A stretch of 64,000 nucleotides of DNA from Bemisia tabaci (taxonomy: Eukaryota; Arthropoda; Insecta; Hemiptera; Aleyrodidae). A program made the position numbers and the translations under genes. Positions within the stretch are counted from its first letter, which is position 1; every line of letters begins with the position of its first letter. Below the pieces are notes generated by a model. The model was not told where the DNA came from, made no database searches, and saw nothing but the letters and a program-made list of their open reading frames with translations. Location of the stretch: NCBI RefSeq assembly GCF_918797505.1, contig NC_092797.1, positions 34,299,372 through 34,363,371 of the forward strand, read 5' to 3'. Shown here piece by piece: positions 11,141 to 21,937 of this stretch.

Positions 11141-11485
11141 TAGTAGATAGAGGTAGTATGTTCTGTATTACAGATAGGATTTTTTATTCATAGTTTGCCT
11201 TCAGACTCTTGAATTACAGGACTGGAGCTCTCCTCGTACTCCAGTAGAGTATCGATGAAGCGAGAAGTCATCTGAGCGTGCCCGTGAGCTGTGAGCCGTA
11301 ACAGGCAGCCTGAATTTAATCACACAAAAGCTATTTATTCTAAATTATGGTAGAGGTAGTTACTTCAAGTACTGAGTGGAGTCAATGCCGCAAGAGAGCT
11401 CCAGTACTGTAATTCAAGAGGCTGATGGCAAAATATGAATAAAAAATCCTATCTGTACACCAGAACATACTACCTCTATCTACTA
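11141..11485. mobile_element. MITE with about 100-bp inverted arms
   Basis: The ends are TAGTAGATAGAGGTAGTATG and its complement. The arms also pair AGATAGGATTTTTTATTCAT with ATGAATAAAAAATCCTATCT, and TTGAATTACAGGACTGGAGC with GCTCCAGTACTGTAATTCAA. No clear target duplication is seen. Confidence 0.75.
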
Positions 11486-11555
11486 GCGATAAGACTGCGC
11501 ATTTTTATGACGTTTTGCCTCGTATTTCTCTACTAAGAGAAAGCACTTTGATATA

Positions 11556-12062
11556 GAGCTCTTGCATGGGTCAGGAATTTGTGATTTATTACTGTTGTCC
11601 ATGTCCATGTAAAATTTCGCAAGAAATACGATGGCGCGACTGATTTTTTTCTGAAATTAACGCCAAAGCTCAAAAAAAGCTTTCAAAGTTGAGGCCGTAA
11701 TTGAGGGGATGTCCCACGCTACCCTACGAGAGTCTACCTCTATATCAAGACAAACTCTCCGTGCAAAGATAGGGAGCAAATACATTAACAGGGTTGCCAC
11801 TTCGTTGGGGGGATTCCAAAACTGGAAACACGGCAACCTTACTAATGTATTTACTCCCTATCTTTGTCTAGAGAGTTTGTCTTGATATAAAAGTGGATTC
11901 TCAGGGTAGCGTGGGCTATCTCCTCCATTACGGTCTCAACTTTGAGAGCTTTTTTGAGCTTTGAAGTTGATTTCACAAAAAACTAGAGGCATCGTGTTTT
12001 CGCGAAATTTTACAGAAGAATCAGTATTTAAATCGCAAATTCCATGACACATGTAAAAGCTC
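11556..12062. mobile_element. 507-bp palindrome (foldback-type element)
   Basis: Two arms of about 230-240 bp (11556-11798 and 11832-12062) are inverted copies around a 33-bp spacer. Paired blocks include TATCAAGACAAACTCTC, AGATAGGGAGCAAATACATT against AATGTATTTACTCCCTATCT, and TCAAAGTTGAGGCCGTAAT against ATTACGGTCTCAACTTTGA. Mismatches are spread along the arms, so it is not a recent duplication. There is no coding content. Confidence 0.75.
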
Positions 12063-12082
12063 CATTATGGTTCTTAATTGCA

Positions 12083-12142
12083 AAATTAAGTCTGAACAGT
12101 CTCAATGTGCTCAAATTAAGTCTGAACAGCCTCAATGTGCTC
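12083..12142 (+). repeat. Two tandem 30-bp units
   Basis: AAATTAAGTCTGAACAG followed by a variable base and CTCAATGTGCTC occurs twice with period 30 and one mismatch. Confidence 0.85.
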
Positions 12143-12311
12143 ATCACAGACTACAGTTATCGCCAGCAGTTTGCGAGCAAGGAATGAAAAAAGAAGGGCT
12201 TGAAATTCAGAGGTAAAGAATTACATAGAAAGAACTGTTTACCTTGTCTTTCAGCGAAGCAGACGTTCTTTTGTCTGGAATGCAAAGTAGCAACTGTCAC
12301 ACTTGCAAATA

Positions 12312-13291
12312 TGGTGGCCAGACACTTTACCCAATGTTGTTTAGTACAACGTTCCTATGGTCCATTTATAAAGTTTGCCCAATGGGTTTTTTGTGCACTG
12401 CTTTTTGAACCATCAGTTTATTTAGTCAAGTTACAAGCAATGGTGAACGCGCTGAGATTTCGCCAAATTATGGAATTAACCCTTCATGCCCAAGTCGGGT
12501 CAAACTGACCCTAAGATCGCAGAAATACGCGCTCCGCGGGATTTATGGGGCCGCTACATACGAACTTTACATGTAGGTCTATAAATACATCTTAAAAAAA
12601 CGAATGAGACATTAAATTGAAAAAAAAAGAAAAACATCAAATATCTACACAGCCGATGATAGGAGAGACCTTTTGGGTCTGGCTTCTTTAACTTTTCCTC
12701 AAACCACAGAACGACAATTCAGTGGCAGCCTAGAGCGGAGCATCGCGAGCTCACGCCTCACGCCATAGCGCCTTCAATTTTGCAGATGCAACACGGACAT
12801 CCATCAAGCACGAATAGTTGTATCCTTGCGCCGTCATCAACGCGCACCCATCTCCTTGCTCTATTTCCATGTTGTGTTGGTTCCATCTCTCTTATTTGTA
12901 GTAGTGCTTCAAGAGATATGTGAGCAAAACAGCCGGAATAGGAGAGATGTAATCGGACCTTTTTTTTTTACCTTTTCTGTCGAATCCAAGTGCCACCTCA
13001 TTGACCGCATAGAGCGGAGCATTGCAAGTTCATGTATCGCGCCTTCAATTCTGCAGATACAACACGGGCATCCATAAAGCACGAATAGTTGTGTCTCTGC
13101 GCCGTCATCAAAGCGAGTCCTTCCGAGTCCTTTCTCTTCTTGAGTTTCCATGTTGTGTTGGCTCCGTCTGTCTTATTTGGTGTAGTGCTTCAAGGGTTAC
13201 GTGAGCAACACAGCGAAAGTATAACTTGGATTGAATTTGTTGGCTAAATTAGGTATATGGTAAAAAAATTGGGTAAAGTGTCTAGCCACCA
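12312..13291. repeat. 23-bp inverted repeat pair bounding a 0.98-kb segment
   Basis: TGGTGGCCAGACACTTTACC at 12312 is matched by its near-complement ending at 13291 (GGTAAAGTGTCTAGCCACCA). They bracket the tandem duplication at 12732-13213. This could be the ends of a non-autonomous element; no target duplication was seen. Confidence 0.4.
12732..13213 (+). repeat. Tandem duplication of a roughly 200-bp dispersed repeat
   Basis: Copy 1 (12732-12932) and copy 2 (13011-13213) both start AGAGCGGAGCAT and end near TGAGCAA-ACAG. They share GCGCCTTCAATT, AAGCACGAATAGTTGT, TCCATGTTGTGTTGG and GTAGTGCTTCAAG. A diverged partial copy with GAGCACGAATAGTTGCAT lies at 57629-57690. Open frames here (for example 12909-13151 on the - strand) are repeat translations. 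Confidence 0.75.
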
Positions 13292-14082
13292 CGAATGTCT
13301 ATAGTGAAATCTGTAACCAAAATACTGTTTAAGTCGAGAAGGAAACTATACAAACTGCATGGCGACGCGAGAAGTATTACGCGCAAATTAAGGCGCAACA
13401 CGCCGACAGTCGTCCTTTAATAATGACAACTTCACTATGTCGATTCGGAACAATGAGATTTGCTGCTTGCAAATGGCTGACGATTAACAGTTGCCAGAGA
13501 TATGCTCATTCTGCAAACTGAATTTTAAGAAATCTAAATTTTTTTTTATAAAAGTTGCGAAAAGAAATATGACTTATTCTTTGTTACTTCGTAGTTCACA
13601 CTACTACCTGACATTATGATGGTATAGTAAGCATCATCGTCATGGCAATAACTGATGTGCGGAGGTTCTTGTGTGTCCTCTTTTGAGAGCTCGTTCCCCA
13701 TTTGTGCGGACTTGCTCCCATTCATGAATTTGGTCTGTGTTGAAGAAAAATATTCAGTGAGAGCCTAGTCGCGTTGTTTCAGAGTTTTTAATGTTCAGAA
13801 TTTCAATATTGAGACGATCGGAGTGAGAATCGTAAAGAAGCGTACATACTCTGAGGGAACAAGCTTTCGGATTCTGGCCAAAATTTTGAGTCAATTACCA
13901 TGAGAAGAAGCTAGCAGTAACTTTTGGTACCAAATTTTTTCGGTCGAACACGACACTGGTTTGGTTCAAAGGAAAGGAGGAGAGGGATTCAAATTCAGAT
14001 TGAAAGAATTATGAGTTTTATCTTGGAAAATGGCAAACCTTAAAAACCACTAGACTGTCATGGGGCGTGACGGGGATCAATT

Positions 14083-14204
14083 GGATTATTTCTGCCAAAC
14101 GGAACTATGTGCATTAAGACATGAGCCCTGAGATCCAAAAGAATATATGTATAACGGGGCTCAATCCATGATACACATAATTCCGTTTGGCAGAAATACG
14201 TTCA
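14083..14204. mobile_element. Short MITE (TTTCTGCCAAA family), copy 1
   Basis: Inverted ends contain TATTTCTGCCAAACGGAACT and its near-complement, with a central TGAGCCCTG block. The copy at 60334-60465 is more symmetrical. Diverged fragments of the same ends appear near 23380 and 23730 in intron 1 of the large gene. Confidence 0.75.
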
Positions 14205-14609
14205 ATATACCTTCTAATAAAACCTATGGACAAGGGAAAAATCAGCAGGAAAAATCGCACAGAGCCTCTTATTGATCGAATTTTTACCAAATAGCTTCAA
14301 GTGGGAAAATATCGATCGTCGATTACGCATGTCTCGCCATTACACGATAGAGACTATAACGTATAGGATAGGAAGGTTCTTCTATAATTGTTGGGATGGG
14401 AACATTTATCGTTTTTCAAGCTACTTAAGCACGAGAGATTAGATAGGGCTTTACAAAATTGGCGCTGCGTTGCTTCGTTCAGGATAGCCGACATTTTAAG
14501 TACATTATTCCCACTGTCTCCGGGACATAAATGTTTGATGGTCTTTTTTGTCTCAGGATAACGCCTAGACCTAATCATCATAACTTAAGACTCTAGGAAA
14601 CTGACTTAC

Positions 14610-14903
14610 CTGAACCGTGTAAAACGTAAACAATTTATGAAGGTCCGGAATTATTTTGTGCTTTTCCATTGCTGCTTTGATGATTTTAAAGTGTGGATAG
14701 TCTTCCTCTGAGACGTACTCGTAGTCCCTATGTGGATATACTCCGATAATGAAGAGGCATAAAATAATAGCCGAAAGAATAAAAGTCAATACTTCCTGAA
14801 ACAACATAATTCCTGTTATCATTCCATTATAAAATTTTGGGACATCGAGAGCTATTAAAAAAAGAAATTTCAACTTCGATGAGTCTTCTCGGGAGATTTT
14901 CAT
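14610..14903 (-). CDS. First coding exon of an unidentified membrane protein
   Basis: On the - strand an ATG at 14903, with an in-frame TAG two codons upstream, opens a 98-codon exon. It ends TTTYTVQ-like at CAG followed by GTAAGT, a perfect donor (exon's last base is 14610). The product starts MKISREDSSKLKFLFLIALD and contains a strongly hydrophobic segment of about 25 residues from roughly residue 31 (core VLTFILSAIILCLFIIGVY). A hydrophilic stretch YPHRDYEYVSEEDYPHFK follows. The open frame continues only 9 codons past the donor before a stop, which supports splicing. I could not place the next exon in the sequence to the left and do not recognise the family. A short lineage-specific membrane protein is the most that can be inferred. 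Confidence 0.5.
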
Positions 14904-14909
14904 CAACTA

Positions 14910-15969
14910 CATACCACACTGTGATGTGTCGAATAACCGCAACATAACTTACGCACAACGCGTAAACTGTTTAAGAACACCGACCTGAACATTTGTCTAA
15001 TAACTTTTACTTTCATTCAAAGTATTGCTTGGTGTTCTGTGCGCACTACTCTATTATGTAATAGTCAAAATGAACGAGATAAATGAAAAAATTAAATTTC
15101 TGAGGAGACCTACCGCGCTCTAGCGGCTGAAATAGAGGAGAAATAGGAAGAGAGAGAAGGGATGAAAGGCGTAACGCGTTACGCAGTCGGCTATATTCCA
15201 TATTCTGAGCTGATTCAAGATAAGCTGTTTGATAGACCGAGTTGAAAATTTCATATGCTTATTGATCTCAAACCCTGATTTTTTAAATGTATTTTTTGAA
15301 AAAACATAACTCCGAGCAAAAGTTTAGCTGTCAGAAATACATGTTAAAAAATACTGAAAATAAAGGTAAAAGATCGCATGACGTCAAAAAGTATCGATAA
15401 TAGCAATTAATTTCTTAAAATTTAGCATGGATATTACAATAAAAATGATCTTGGTTAAACTCACCATTTCCCCTCAACTTAACTTTTGAGCCCAAACAGG
15501 TTAACATCAATTTTGGATTACTACCTACCTCTTAAATATTTCTTAGGTTAAAATTGCAATTTTCTTATCTATCTTAAAATCCCTCTGTCTTATCATATCT
15601 CTCTCATTTTACCTTTCATTTTTCAGGATGGAAAAAGCAGTAGGAATACATACAGCCTAAAATTCAGCGAATCTTTAAGAAGAACATTAACTGCCGAATA
15701 TAGACCATGAGAAAAAAAATGAAAAAGGTAAATTTCCTCCAATGATTTTATCGGTTTAAGCGCAAAATTGACCATACAGAATTTAGCTGCAGTCAATATT
15801 TGATTCTTCGAAAAAAAAAAAAGAAAAAAAAAGAAAAAAAAAGTTTACAATATGCATATGCAAACGAATTCGTGTGTCAGCCAAAAAGTGTGCAAATTGA
15901 TTTCAGCTGATAAATGAGGGGCGTGTAACCATTCGCGTTCCCCGGTAAGTATGTTTTTTGCCTAAACGG
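14910..15969. other. Anonymous intergenic sequence
   Basis: AT-rich with a purine (A with single G) tract at 15812-15843. It may hold the promoter of the - strand exon at 14610-14903, but no motif decides this. Confidence 0.5.
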
Positions 15970-15973
15970 TGAA

Positions 15974-16588
15974 ATGGGCCTGTTGCATGCAAGAGATACA
16001 GCCGTGCGAATAGACTTTTTAGAGGTTAAATGACACGAAAATTACGATGGTCACATTAAAAAAGTCTGAAATACACCCCTTACTGCGCAATTTGCGTTGT
16101 TAGGAACGCGCTTTTTCAAATTTCCCGCGTCTGGGGGCAGTTTTCTAATCACCGGAAACGAGCAAACGGCGGGCTCGGTGATTTCCGGAAGATGCCGAGT
16201 CGTTGTTGTTGTTGTTATTTTTTTCCTTCAGTTTGTTTACAAACCCAACGTGATCTCTTATAGTGGTCCATATACGCTTTATGCGGTAACAAAATCGATC
16301 AACTTTTAAATATCCAACGCAATCCTTCTACATTTCATTTCACGATATCACGAGCTCCGATTATTAGGTTATGTTGTCAGTTTTAGTTGACCGGAAATAG
16401 CCGCGAGTTGCCGTTAGAAAACTGCCCCCAGACGCGGGAAATTTGAAAAAGCGCGTTCCTAACAACGCAAATTGCGCAGTAAGGGGTGTATTTCAGACTT
16501 TTTTAATGTGACCATCGTAATTTTCGTGTCATTTAACCTCTAAAAAGTCTATTCGCACGGCTGTATCTCTTGCATGCAACAGGCCCAT
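15974..16588. mobile_element. 615-bp element with apparently identical 175-bp inverted arms, TGAA TSD
   Basis: The left arm 15974-16148 (starting ATGGGCCTGTTGCATGCAAG) and right arm 16414-16588 match base for base when one is reverse-complemented by eye. TGAA flanks both sides (15970-15973 and 16589-16592), a likely 4-bp target duplication. The 265-bp centre contains a GTTGTT microsatellite and a weaker internal inverted pair around ACCGGAAA. There is no coding capacity. Identical arms suggest recent activity or ongoing gene conversion between them. Confidence 0.85.
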
Positions 16589-17233
16589 TGAAGGCGCACC
16601 TGAAATGGACAATATCTGCCAATATGGTTTTTCGCATTCTTCGCGCTGTATGGAGTAAGATAAATGTGTAGATTGAATAGATTGAAGAATGCCCATGTTT
16701 GATCCTACTCTGAGGAAATAATTTGGTGCAGGAGAAGGAGAAGGACTGGATGAGGGAAGGGAAGAAGGAGAAAGAGAGGAAGTTGGAGAAGAAAAAAATA
16801 GAAGTCGGAGGAGAATAAGAAGAAAACAACACGGAAATACTCCAAATATTTTATAAATGAAAGAGACGCGGGAATTATTGACGCCCTTAGGCTTCGGTTG
16901 GCATTTTACCACTGGAAACGCAGTCTTCCGGAACGTCACGTCAACCTCAATCATCAATGGCGATTTTGCACGTTGGCAACGCTGTTTTCGCTCCATTTAA
17001 TTCCAGTAAAAATATCGATTTTAGGTGAGACAAGTTGCCTCCCCAGGAATCGATTGCTTTACATACATTTAAATGGAGGAAAAAAATTGCCGCCAACTTT
17101 CAAGAATCGCCAATGGGTGCAGCATCACGAAGACACGTTGGTATCGATCGAGTTCGTATTAGCTCGACTCAATACGCACCGTAAATTCAAGTGGATTATT
17201 GGAATGAGGTCGTGCGGTGCAGCGCAAACTACA

Positions 17234-17485
17234 CTGCCGTGCTAAGGAAAAACGCCGTATGAACATTCGAGAATTGCAAGATTTCCTTCGAAAAATCGTT
17301 CATTTTTAAGGAAAGTTATGAACATTTTTCTTGAAATTTTCAGGCGCTTAAAATGAAATGGCTAACAAAATTATCTGAAAATGTGGAAGAAAAATACACA
17401 TAGGTTTACCATGGAATTCGTGTTTTATCGATGGAAATTTGGCAACGCCTGAAGGTTCACACGGCGTTTTTCCTTAGCACGGCAA
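17234..17485. mobile_element. CTGCCG-family MITE, copy 2 (TACA TSD)
   Basis: Ends are CTGCCGTGCTAAGGAAAAAC and GTTTTTCCTTAGCACGGCAA. TACA flanks both sides (17230-17233 and 17486-17489). The inner blocks ATTCGAGAATTG and GGCAACGCCTGAAGGTTC show the two ends are related but not identical. Confidence 0.85.
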
Positions 17486-17932
17486 TACAGCACCATCATG
17501 GTGTTGCCTGGTTTTAAGTTCACTATCAGTTTGATATTCAGGAAATGTCATCTTGATTTTCCTCCGCGAAATGGACGGCGTTCAATAACACAGGCAAGGG
17601 CTTGAACATGAAAGCTCTTATCTCCATGGAAACTTTAGGACGAGATCTGTTATTTTTAAAGAAAAAAAGTTCGTTCCTTCCCTAGAAACGAGCCAGTGTT
17701 CTTGCGACCAGGCAGCCGAAGTATAAGCTCCAGTAACTCTGATAAGACGGAGCCGGAGAATTATCTCTCACAAAAAAAAAGATATTTTTAGAATAATTGG
17801 TAGCGTTTTTTCGCGTTAACTTTTTTCCTTAGCTCGTTTTTTTCTTTGTAAAAGTAATGTGCGTTACAAAATCGAGCTACCTCTCGCCGAGAGGCTCTCG
17901 GTGCATGCAGTCCAGCAGAGGTGTAACCTACT

Positions 17933-18187
17933 CTGCCGTGCTAAGGAAGAACGCCGTATGAACATTCGAGAGTTGCCAAATTTCCTTCGATAAAATGTTT
18001 ATTTTTGAGGAAAGTTATGAACATTTTTCCTTGAAATTTTCAGGAACTTTAGCTGACGCTGCAAGCAAAATTATCTGAAAAATTGGAAAGAAAATATTCA
18101 TAAGTTTACCAGGAAATTCGTGTTTCATCAAAGGAAATTTGGCAATGGCTGGAGGTTCATATACGGCGTTTTTCCTTAGTGCGGCAG
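17933..18187. mobile_element. CTGCCG-family MITE, copy 3 (TACT TSD)
   Basis: Starts CTGCCGTGCTAAGGAAGAAC and ends GTTTTTCCTTAGTGCGGCAG. TACT flanks both sides (17929-17932 and 18188-18191). It shares ATTCGAGAGTTGCCAAATTT with copy 4. Confidence 0.85.
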
Positions 18188-18667
18188 TACTGCTATACAG
18201 AAACGGCCAGGCATCAATGATGGGATAGAACCAACCATAAACCGGTTTGAGACGTTGTAAGTCTCTTCTCATTTACATCAATATACAAAAAATTGTCTGC
18301 GCCTGAATTTTATTATTGTATGCATTGTCTCGTGTCCAAATGTATCAAATCTTACAATCCAAGTGAAATAGATTGTTATTAATTGAAAAAAAAAAATGGT
18401 AAAATTATTGCAACTGTGTTGGAGTTACGCGCATGTGTTCTATTCTCTGGTCGAAAGGGCTCCTTTTATTGAAATGCACTACAATAAATTTGAAATAAGT
18501 TCCAAATTTGTTTACATTGCAAATTGTCTACCTTTCCAGCCCAAGTAATTAGTTTTGTGGATCCCTCAGTTCCGGTATTTAGAGACCATATGATCAAAAT
18601 ATTCCGATTTAATGGAAATAAATTACAATTTTATTCCATTGTAAATTGAGGCATCTGAATGTTTTTG

Positions 18668-18853
18668 CCTCAACGTCGGTGATGAGAGAATGTGTCGCTG
18701 CGCACGCACGAGAGTGCGATTCAAGCGGTAATCGTGATCTTTTGCCTTCAAGTCAAAACTATACTGTTGACAGGCGCTCTGAGCAACTATTCCGCCACAG
18801 AAGTACTGCACAGTATCATACGAAAATGAAGGCGCACTAACGTACGCTAATTA
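18668..18853 (+). repeat. 186-bp dispersed repeat, copy 1
   Basis: It aligns without visible length change to 20085-20270. A block of about 70 bp including GAGCAACTATTCCGCCACAG and GTACTGCACAGTATCATACG is identical in both. A diverged relative in the same orientation lies near 39860-39900. No inverted ends or A tail were seen, so the class is unknown. The frames it gives on the - strand (VQYFCGGIVAQSACQQ-like) recur with the repeat and are not taken as a gene. Confidence 0.75.
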
Positions 18854-20084
18854 GCTGCAGACTCGTTTAACAAAGTGCAAGGCCCTACTGATTCTATGAT
18901 ATGCGGCTTCTGTTCGATCGATTTATTTGAAACTTGATACTAGGTGGCATTTTGACTGTGTCGTTTTTAGCGAAAATAATATTGACCAAGATTGGGAGAA
19001 ACGAAATAGATTTTATTACCACAAAGGGACATCGTGCTCTTTCGCAAGAGACTAACAACGAACTAAACTATCATGGCCGGACGCCACTCGGACATGAGTC
19101 TCAATCCACTCGTCGAGAAGGTGAAGCTCCCGGTTCTGAGTCTCCAGCTGAAAAATACCTTTCCTTACTGATAAAAGGGTTTTATTTCATACATCTATCT
19201 TTATTCATCTTATTTAGTTCAACGTTGTTTTATTTCACTCGTGTAGGTATTTCTCAGCCAGAGCACAATTCCAGGGAGTTTCACCTTCTCTTCACATGGT
19301 TGCAAATTATTCTTAACAATTATTCTTTTTCTTATTTTTACTCTAAACAACAGACTGAAAACTTGAATTTCATCTCAAATTTCCGAAAATCCAAGATCAT
19401 AAAATAATTTGATCCAGAATGCTACCTTCGCCTCTGTTCGATCGATTGGTGTGAAACTTATTTAAAGGGGGAATTTTTAACATGAAAGTCGAATTTTCAT
19501 TCAAATTTTCCTAAATTTAAAAATCCAAAATGGCGGATTGGCCTAAAATGCTACCTTGGCGCCCTCGGAATTACCCAACTTTGCAATCGAGATTTATCTA
19601 ATCCTCTTCGTTTTGGTTTCAAAATTGATGCACTCTAAACTCATTTTGACCGCAATATCGACGCGCCCACTCAACATTTTTGTGTTGAAACTGCTCGAAT
19701 TTTTATTCATGTATTAATTTTTCTATTCCTCTCTTTTTAATTTTTTTCATTGGATCGTTCGGAGAAATATAATCAAAGTTCATAATCTTTACATCATAGA
19801 CGCAAGAGCAAGCTGCATCGCTGATTGCCAGTCAGTTTGTTTTGGCTCTTTTTCAACTCTTCGGGCACGTCTACTTCGAGGGCTAAAAATATCAGAACCG
19901 TTTTTGTTCGTTCGAGGGTTCCTCCTCCTACTTTTCCCCTTTTAACGAAAGCATAAATATGTACACTTGGATAATCTTGGAAAAGTATCGGCAGATTTTA
20001 GAGTGTTCCTAGTGGTTTACCCACATTCAAAATAGTCACAGAAAAACTTGCAACGTGGCAAATGGAGGTAAGAGTATTTTTTCC
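18854..20084. other. Anonymous sequence between two repeat copies
   Basis: AT-rich. A 157-codon frame at 18934-19407 has hydrophobic stretches but no motif and no splice context, and is not supported as a gene. Confidence 0.4.
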
Positions 20085-20270
20085 CCTCAACGCCAGTAAT
20101 GAGAAAATGTGTCGCTGCGCATGCGTGAGAGTGCAATACCAGCGGTAATCGTAATATTCTGCCATCAAGTCGAAACGATTCTGTTGACAGGCGCTCTGAG
20201 CAACTATTCCGCCACAGAAGTACTGCACAGTATCATACGAAAATGAAGGCGCACTGACATACGCTAATCG
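20085..20270 (+). repeat. 186-bp dispersed repeat, copy 2
   Basis: Same orientation and length as 18668-18853. Identity is highest in the central block from TGTTGACAGGCGCTCTGAGC to GAAAATGAAGGCGCACT. Confidence 0.75.
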
Positions 20271-20502
20271 ACTATCGTTTACCATTGAGTCCCAGTCCCA
20301 CTAGTCTTGAGATACGCGGCTCTTATTCGTTCGATTTTTGAGATACTTATTGCAAGGCTTTCTTTTCTAAGTAGAATCAAATAATTGTAATTTGATCCAT
20401 TTTTCGCTGAAAACAGCTAAAAATTGTCCCTGAGCTGACTATTCGGCAGAACTTTCTCGGGGTGGCCCCCGGATCTCCCTTTGGAGCTGGGAGAGTCCTA
20501 CA

Positions 20503-20758
20503 CTGCCGCGGAGCTAAGGGAGAAAGCCGTATGAACATTCGAGAGTTGCCAAATTTCCTTCGATAAAATACTTAATTTTGAGGCAAGTTATGAATATTTT
20601 TCCTTGAAATTTTCAGGGACTTTAGATGAAATTGCGGACAAAATTATCTGAAAAATTGGAGGAAAAATATTCATATGTATACCAAGAAATTTGTGTCTTA
20701 ACTAAGGAAATTGGGCAACGCCTGAAGATTTATACGGCGTTTTTCCTTAGCACGGCAG
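20503..20758. mobile_element. CTGCCG-family MITE, copy 4 (TACA TSD)
   Basis: Starts CTGCCGCGGAGCTAAGGG (a 3-bp insertion relative to the family) and ends GTTTTTCCTTAGCACGGCAG. TACA flanks both sides (20499-20502 and 20759-20762). Confidence 0.85.
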
Positions 20759-20983
20759 TACAGACTTACTGAGGGGTGCATTTCAGTTCCCCTCGCCCCC
20801 TCGATGAGGTGCCCTTCTGGTCCTTTGCCCTTCCTGCACAGTATGTTCCTACTTAGATCAGTGAATTTTACTGCATAGTGCGAAGCAAATTCCTTACGAT
20901 TTTCAAAGGAATCGGCACAAACGTTCTCTTGTAAAAAATTGAAGATCCCAGTTACTTTTGATAAAAGCTGATGTGGCTAAGTT

Positions 20984-21146
20984 CAGTGGCGTAGCTAGGT
21001 ATTCTATATAGGGGGGGGGGGGGGGGTCCATTTTCCTATATGCCTACCCTCCAAAAGTAAAAAAAAAGGTACACTTAATGAGGCTAAGGAGGGAGAGGGG
21101 GTCCAGCCCCTCTGGACACTCCCCCCCCCCCCTGTCTACGCCACTG
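20984..21146. mobile_element. hAT-type MITE with C/G homopolymers
   Basis: Ends are CAGTGGCGTAGCTAGG and CCTGTCTACGCCACTG, a classic hAT-like terminus. The inside has a G run at 21011-21026 and a C run near 21121-21132. Flanks GCTAAGTT and GCTTGGTG match at 5 of 8 bases. The surrounding sequence resembles 49260-49310 (CTGATGTGGCTT, then CCCTTCTATTTAACGCGGTC there), which supports GCTTGGTG as the original target octamer. Confidence 0.75.
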
Positions 21147-21178
21147 GCTTGGTGCCTTTCCGCTAAGTGCGGTCCTAT

Positions 21179-21302
21179 TAGACTGCATATTGCAATATGC
21201 AACTACCAATTCCGGCTCATACAAAAAAAACAACTCTCTACACAGGAGAGCTATTGGTACATATGTTGTTTCTGGAATGAGCCACAAATTGCACTATGTC
21301 CA
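21179..21302. mobile_element. Diverged MITE related to 8717-8855
   Basis: The left part reads GACTGCATATTGCAATATGC and ACCAATTCCGGCTCAT; the right part reads ATGAGCCACAAATTGCACTA then GTCC. The pairing is imperfect, consistent with an old copy. Confidence 0.5.
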
Positions 21303-21313
21303 AATAGGAACTA

Positions 21314-21937
21314 TTGAGACAAAGACAGACTAGTTTATTATATTTGTTATTTTAATGGACAAAGTGAACAATACTGCGGCCGTGGCAACTCATGACGTGT
21401 AATGTGTGATAAAAAATTTAAAATTGGCGGGAATGAGAAAGTAGTCCTGTAGATGGTAGGGCTATCTTGCGGCGAATTCCGCCATTTCTGAAGGCTCAGA
21501 CGGGCCTTGATTGGCTTAGTTCTTAGGCATAATATTTGGCAAAAATGTCAAGGCCTCTCTCTATTGGTTGGTACAGCAAAGTGCAAGTTTATGACTTTTT
21601 GTTTTTTTTCAAATGACCTACTCATGGTTTCACTTTTCGTATTGTAATTTGTAGGTTAGTTTAGTTTCAAAGTTTCTTTCATTACTAACACAGAGATACG
21701 TGTTGATAACATTGATAATGTGACATTTTTGTGATTTCCGTGTTCGCCATCAATGCAGGACTGCAGGATCGAATAACCTAGTTGGACTCATGAAAATTGT
21801 TAGTTTTTAGATCATGGTCATTTTATCTTTATTTTGAAGTGATATTCGGAAACTGCAATCGCGGAAGACTCTTTCCGTTTTTGTCTACAACATGACGCTG
21901 AGGTAGTTCTTATCTCTAAATCTCTGAGAGGATAATA
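21314..21937 (+). promoter_or_regulatory. Upstream region of the large gene (5' UTR and promoter, undefined)
   Basis: This stretch lies between the last MITE and the start codon at 21938 and presumably contains the promoter and 5' leader of the four-exon gene. No TATA box or initiator can be fixed by eye. The start context is GATAATAATGGCT, with A at -3 and G at +4. Confidence 0.35.

Noticed and set aside
16529..16996. 155- and 99-codon - strand frames
   Set aside because: Part lies in the right arm of the 615-bp element and part in a purine-rich tract; the predicted protein is Ser/Pro low complexity.
19074..19170. ATGGCCGGACGCCACTCGG start with 31 further codons on the + strand
   Set aside because: Good-looking start, but it stops quickly and the only donor-like string (AAGGTGAAG) is weak.
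18623..20285. Related - strand frames containing FCGGIVAQSACQQ
   Set aside because: Both fall in the 186-bp dispersed repeat. Kept as a finding about the repeat core, not as genes.
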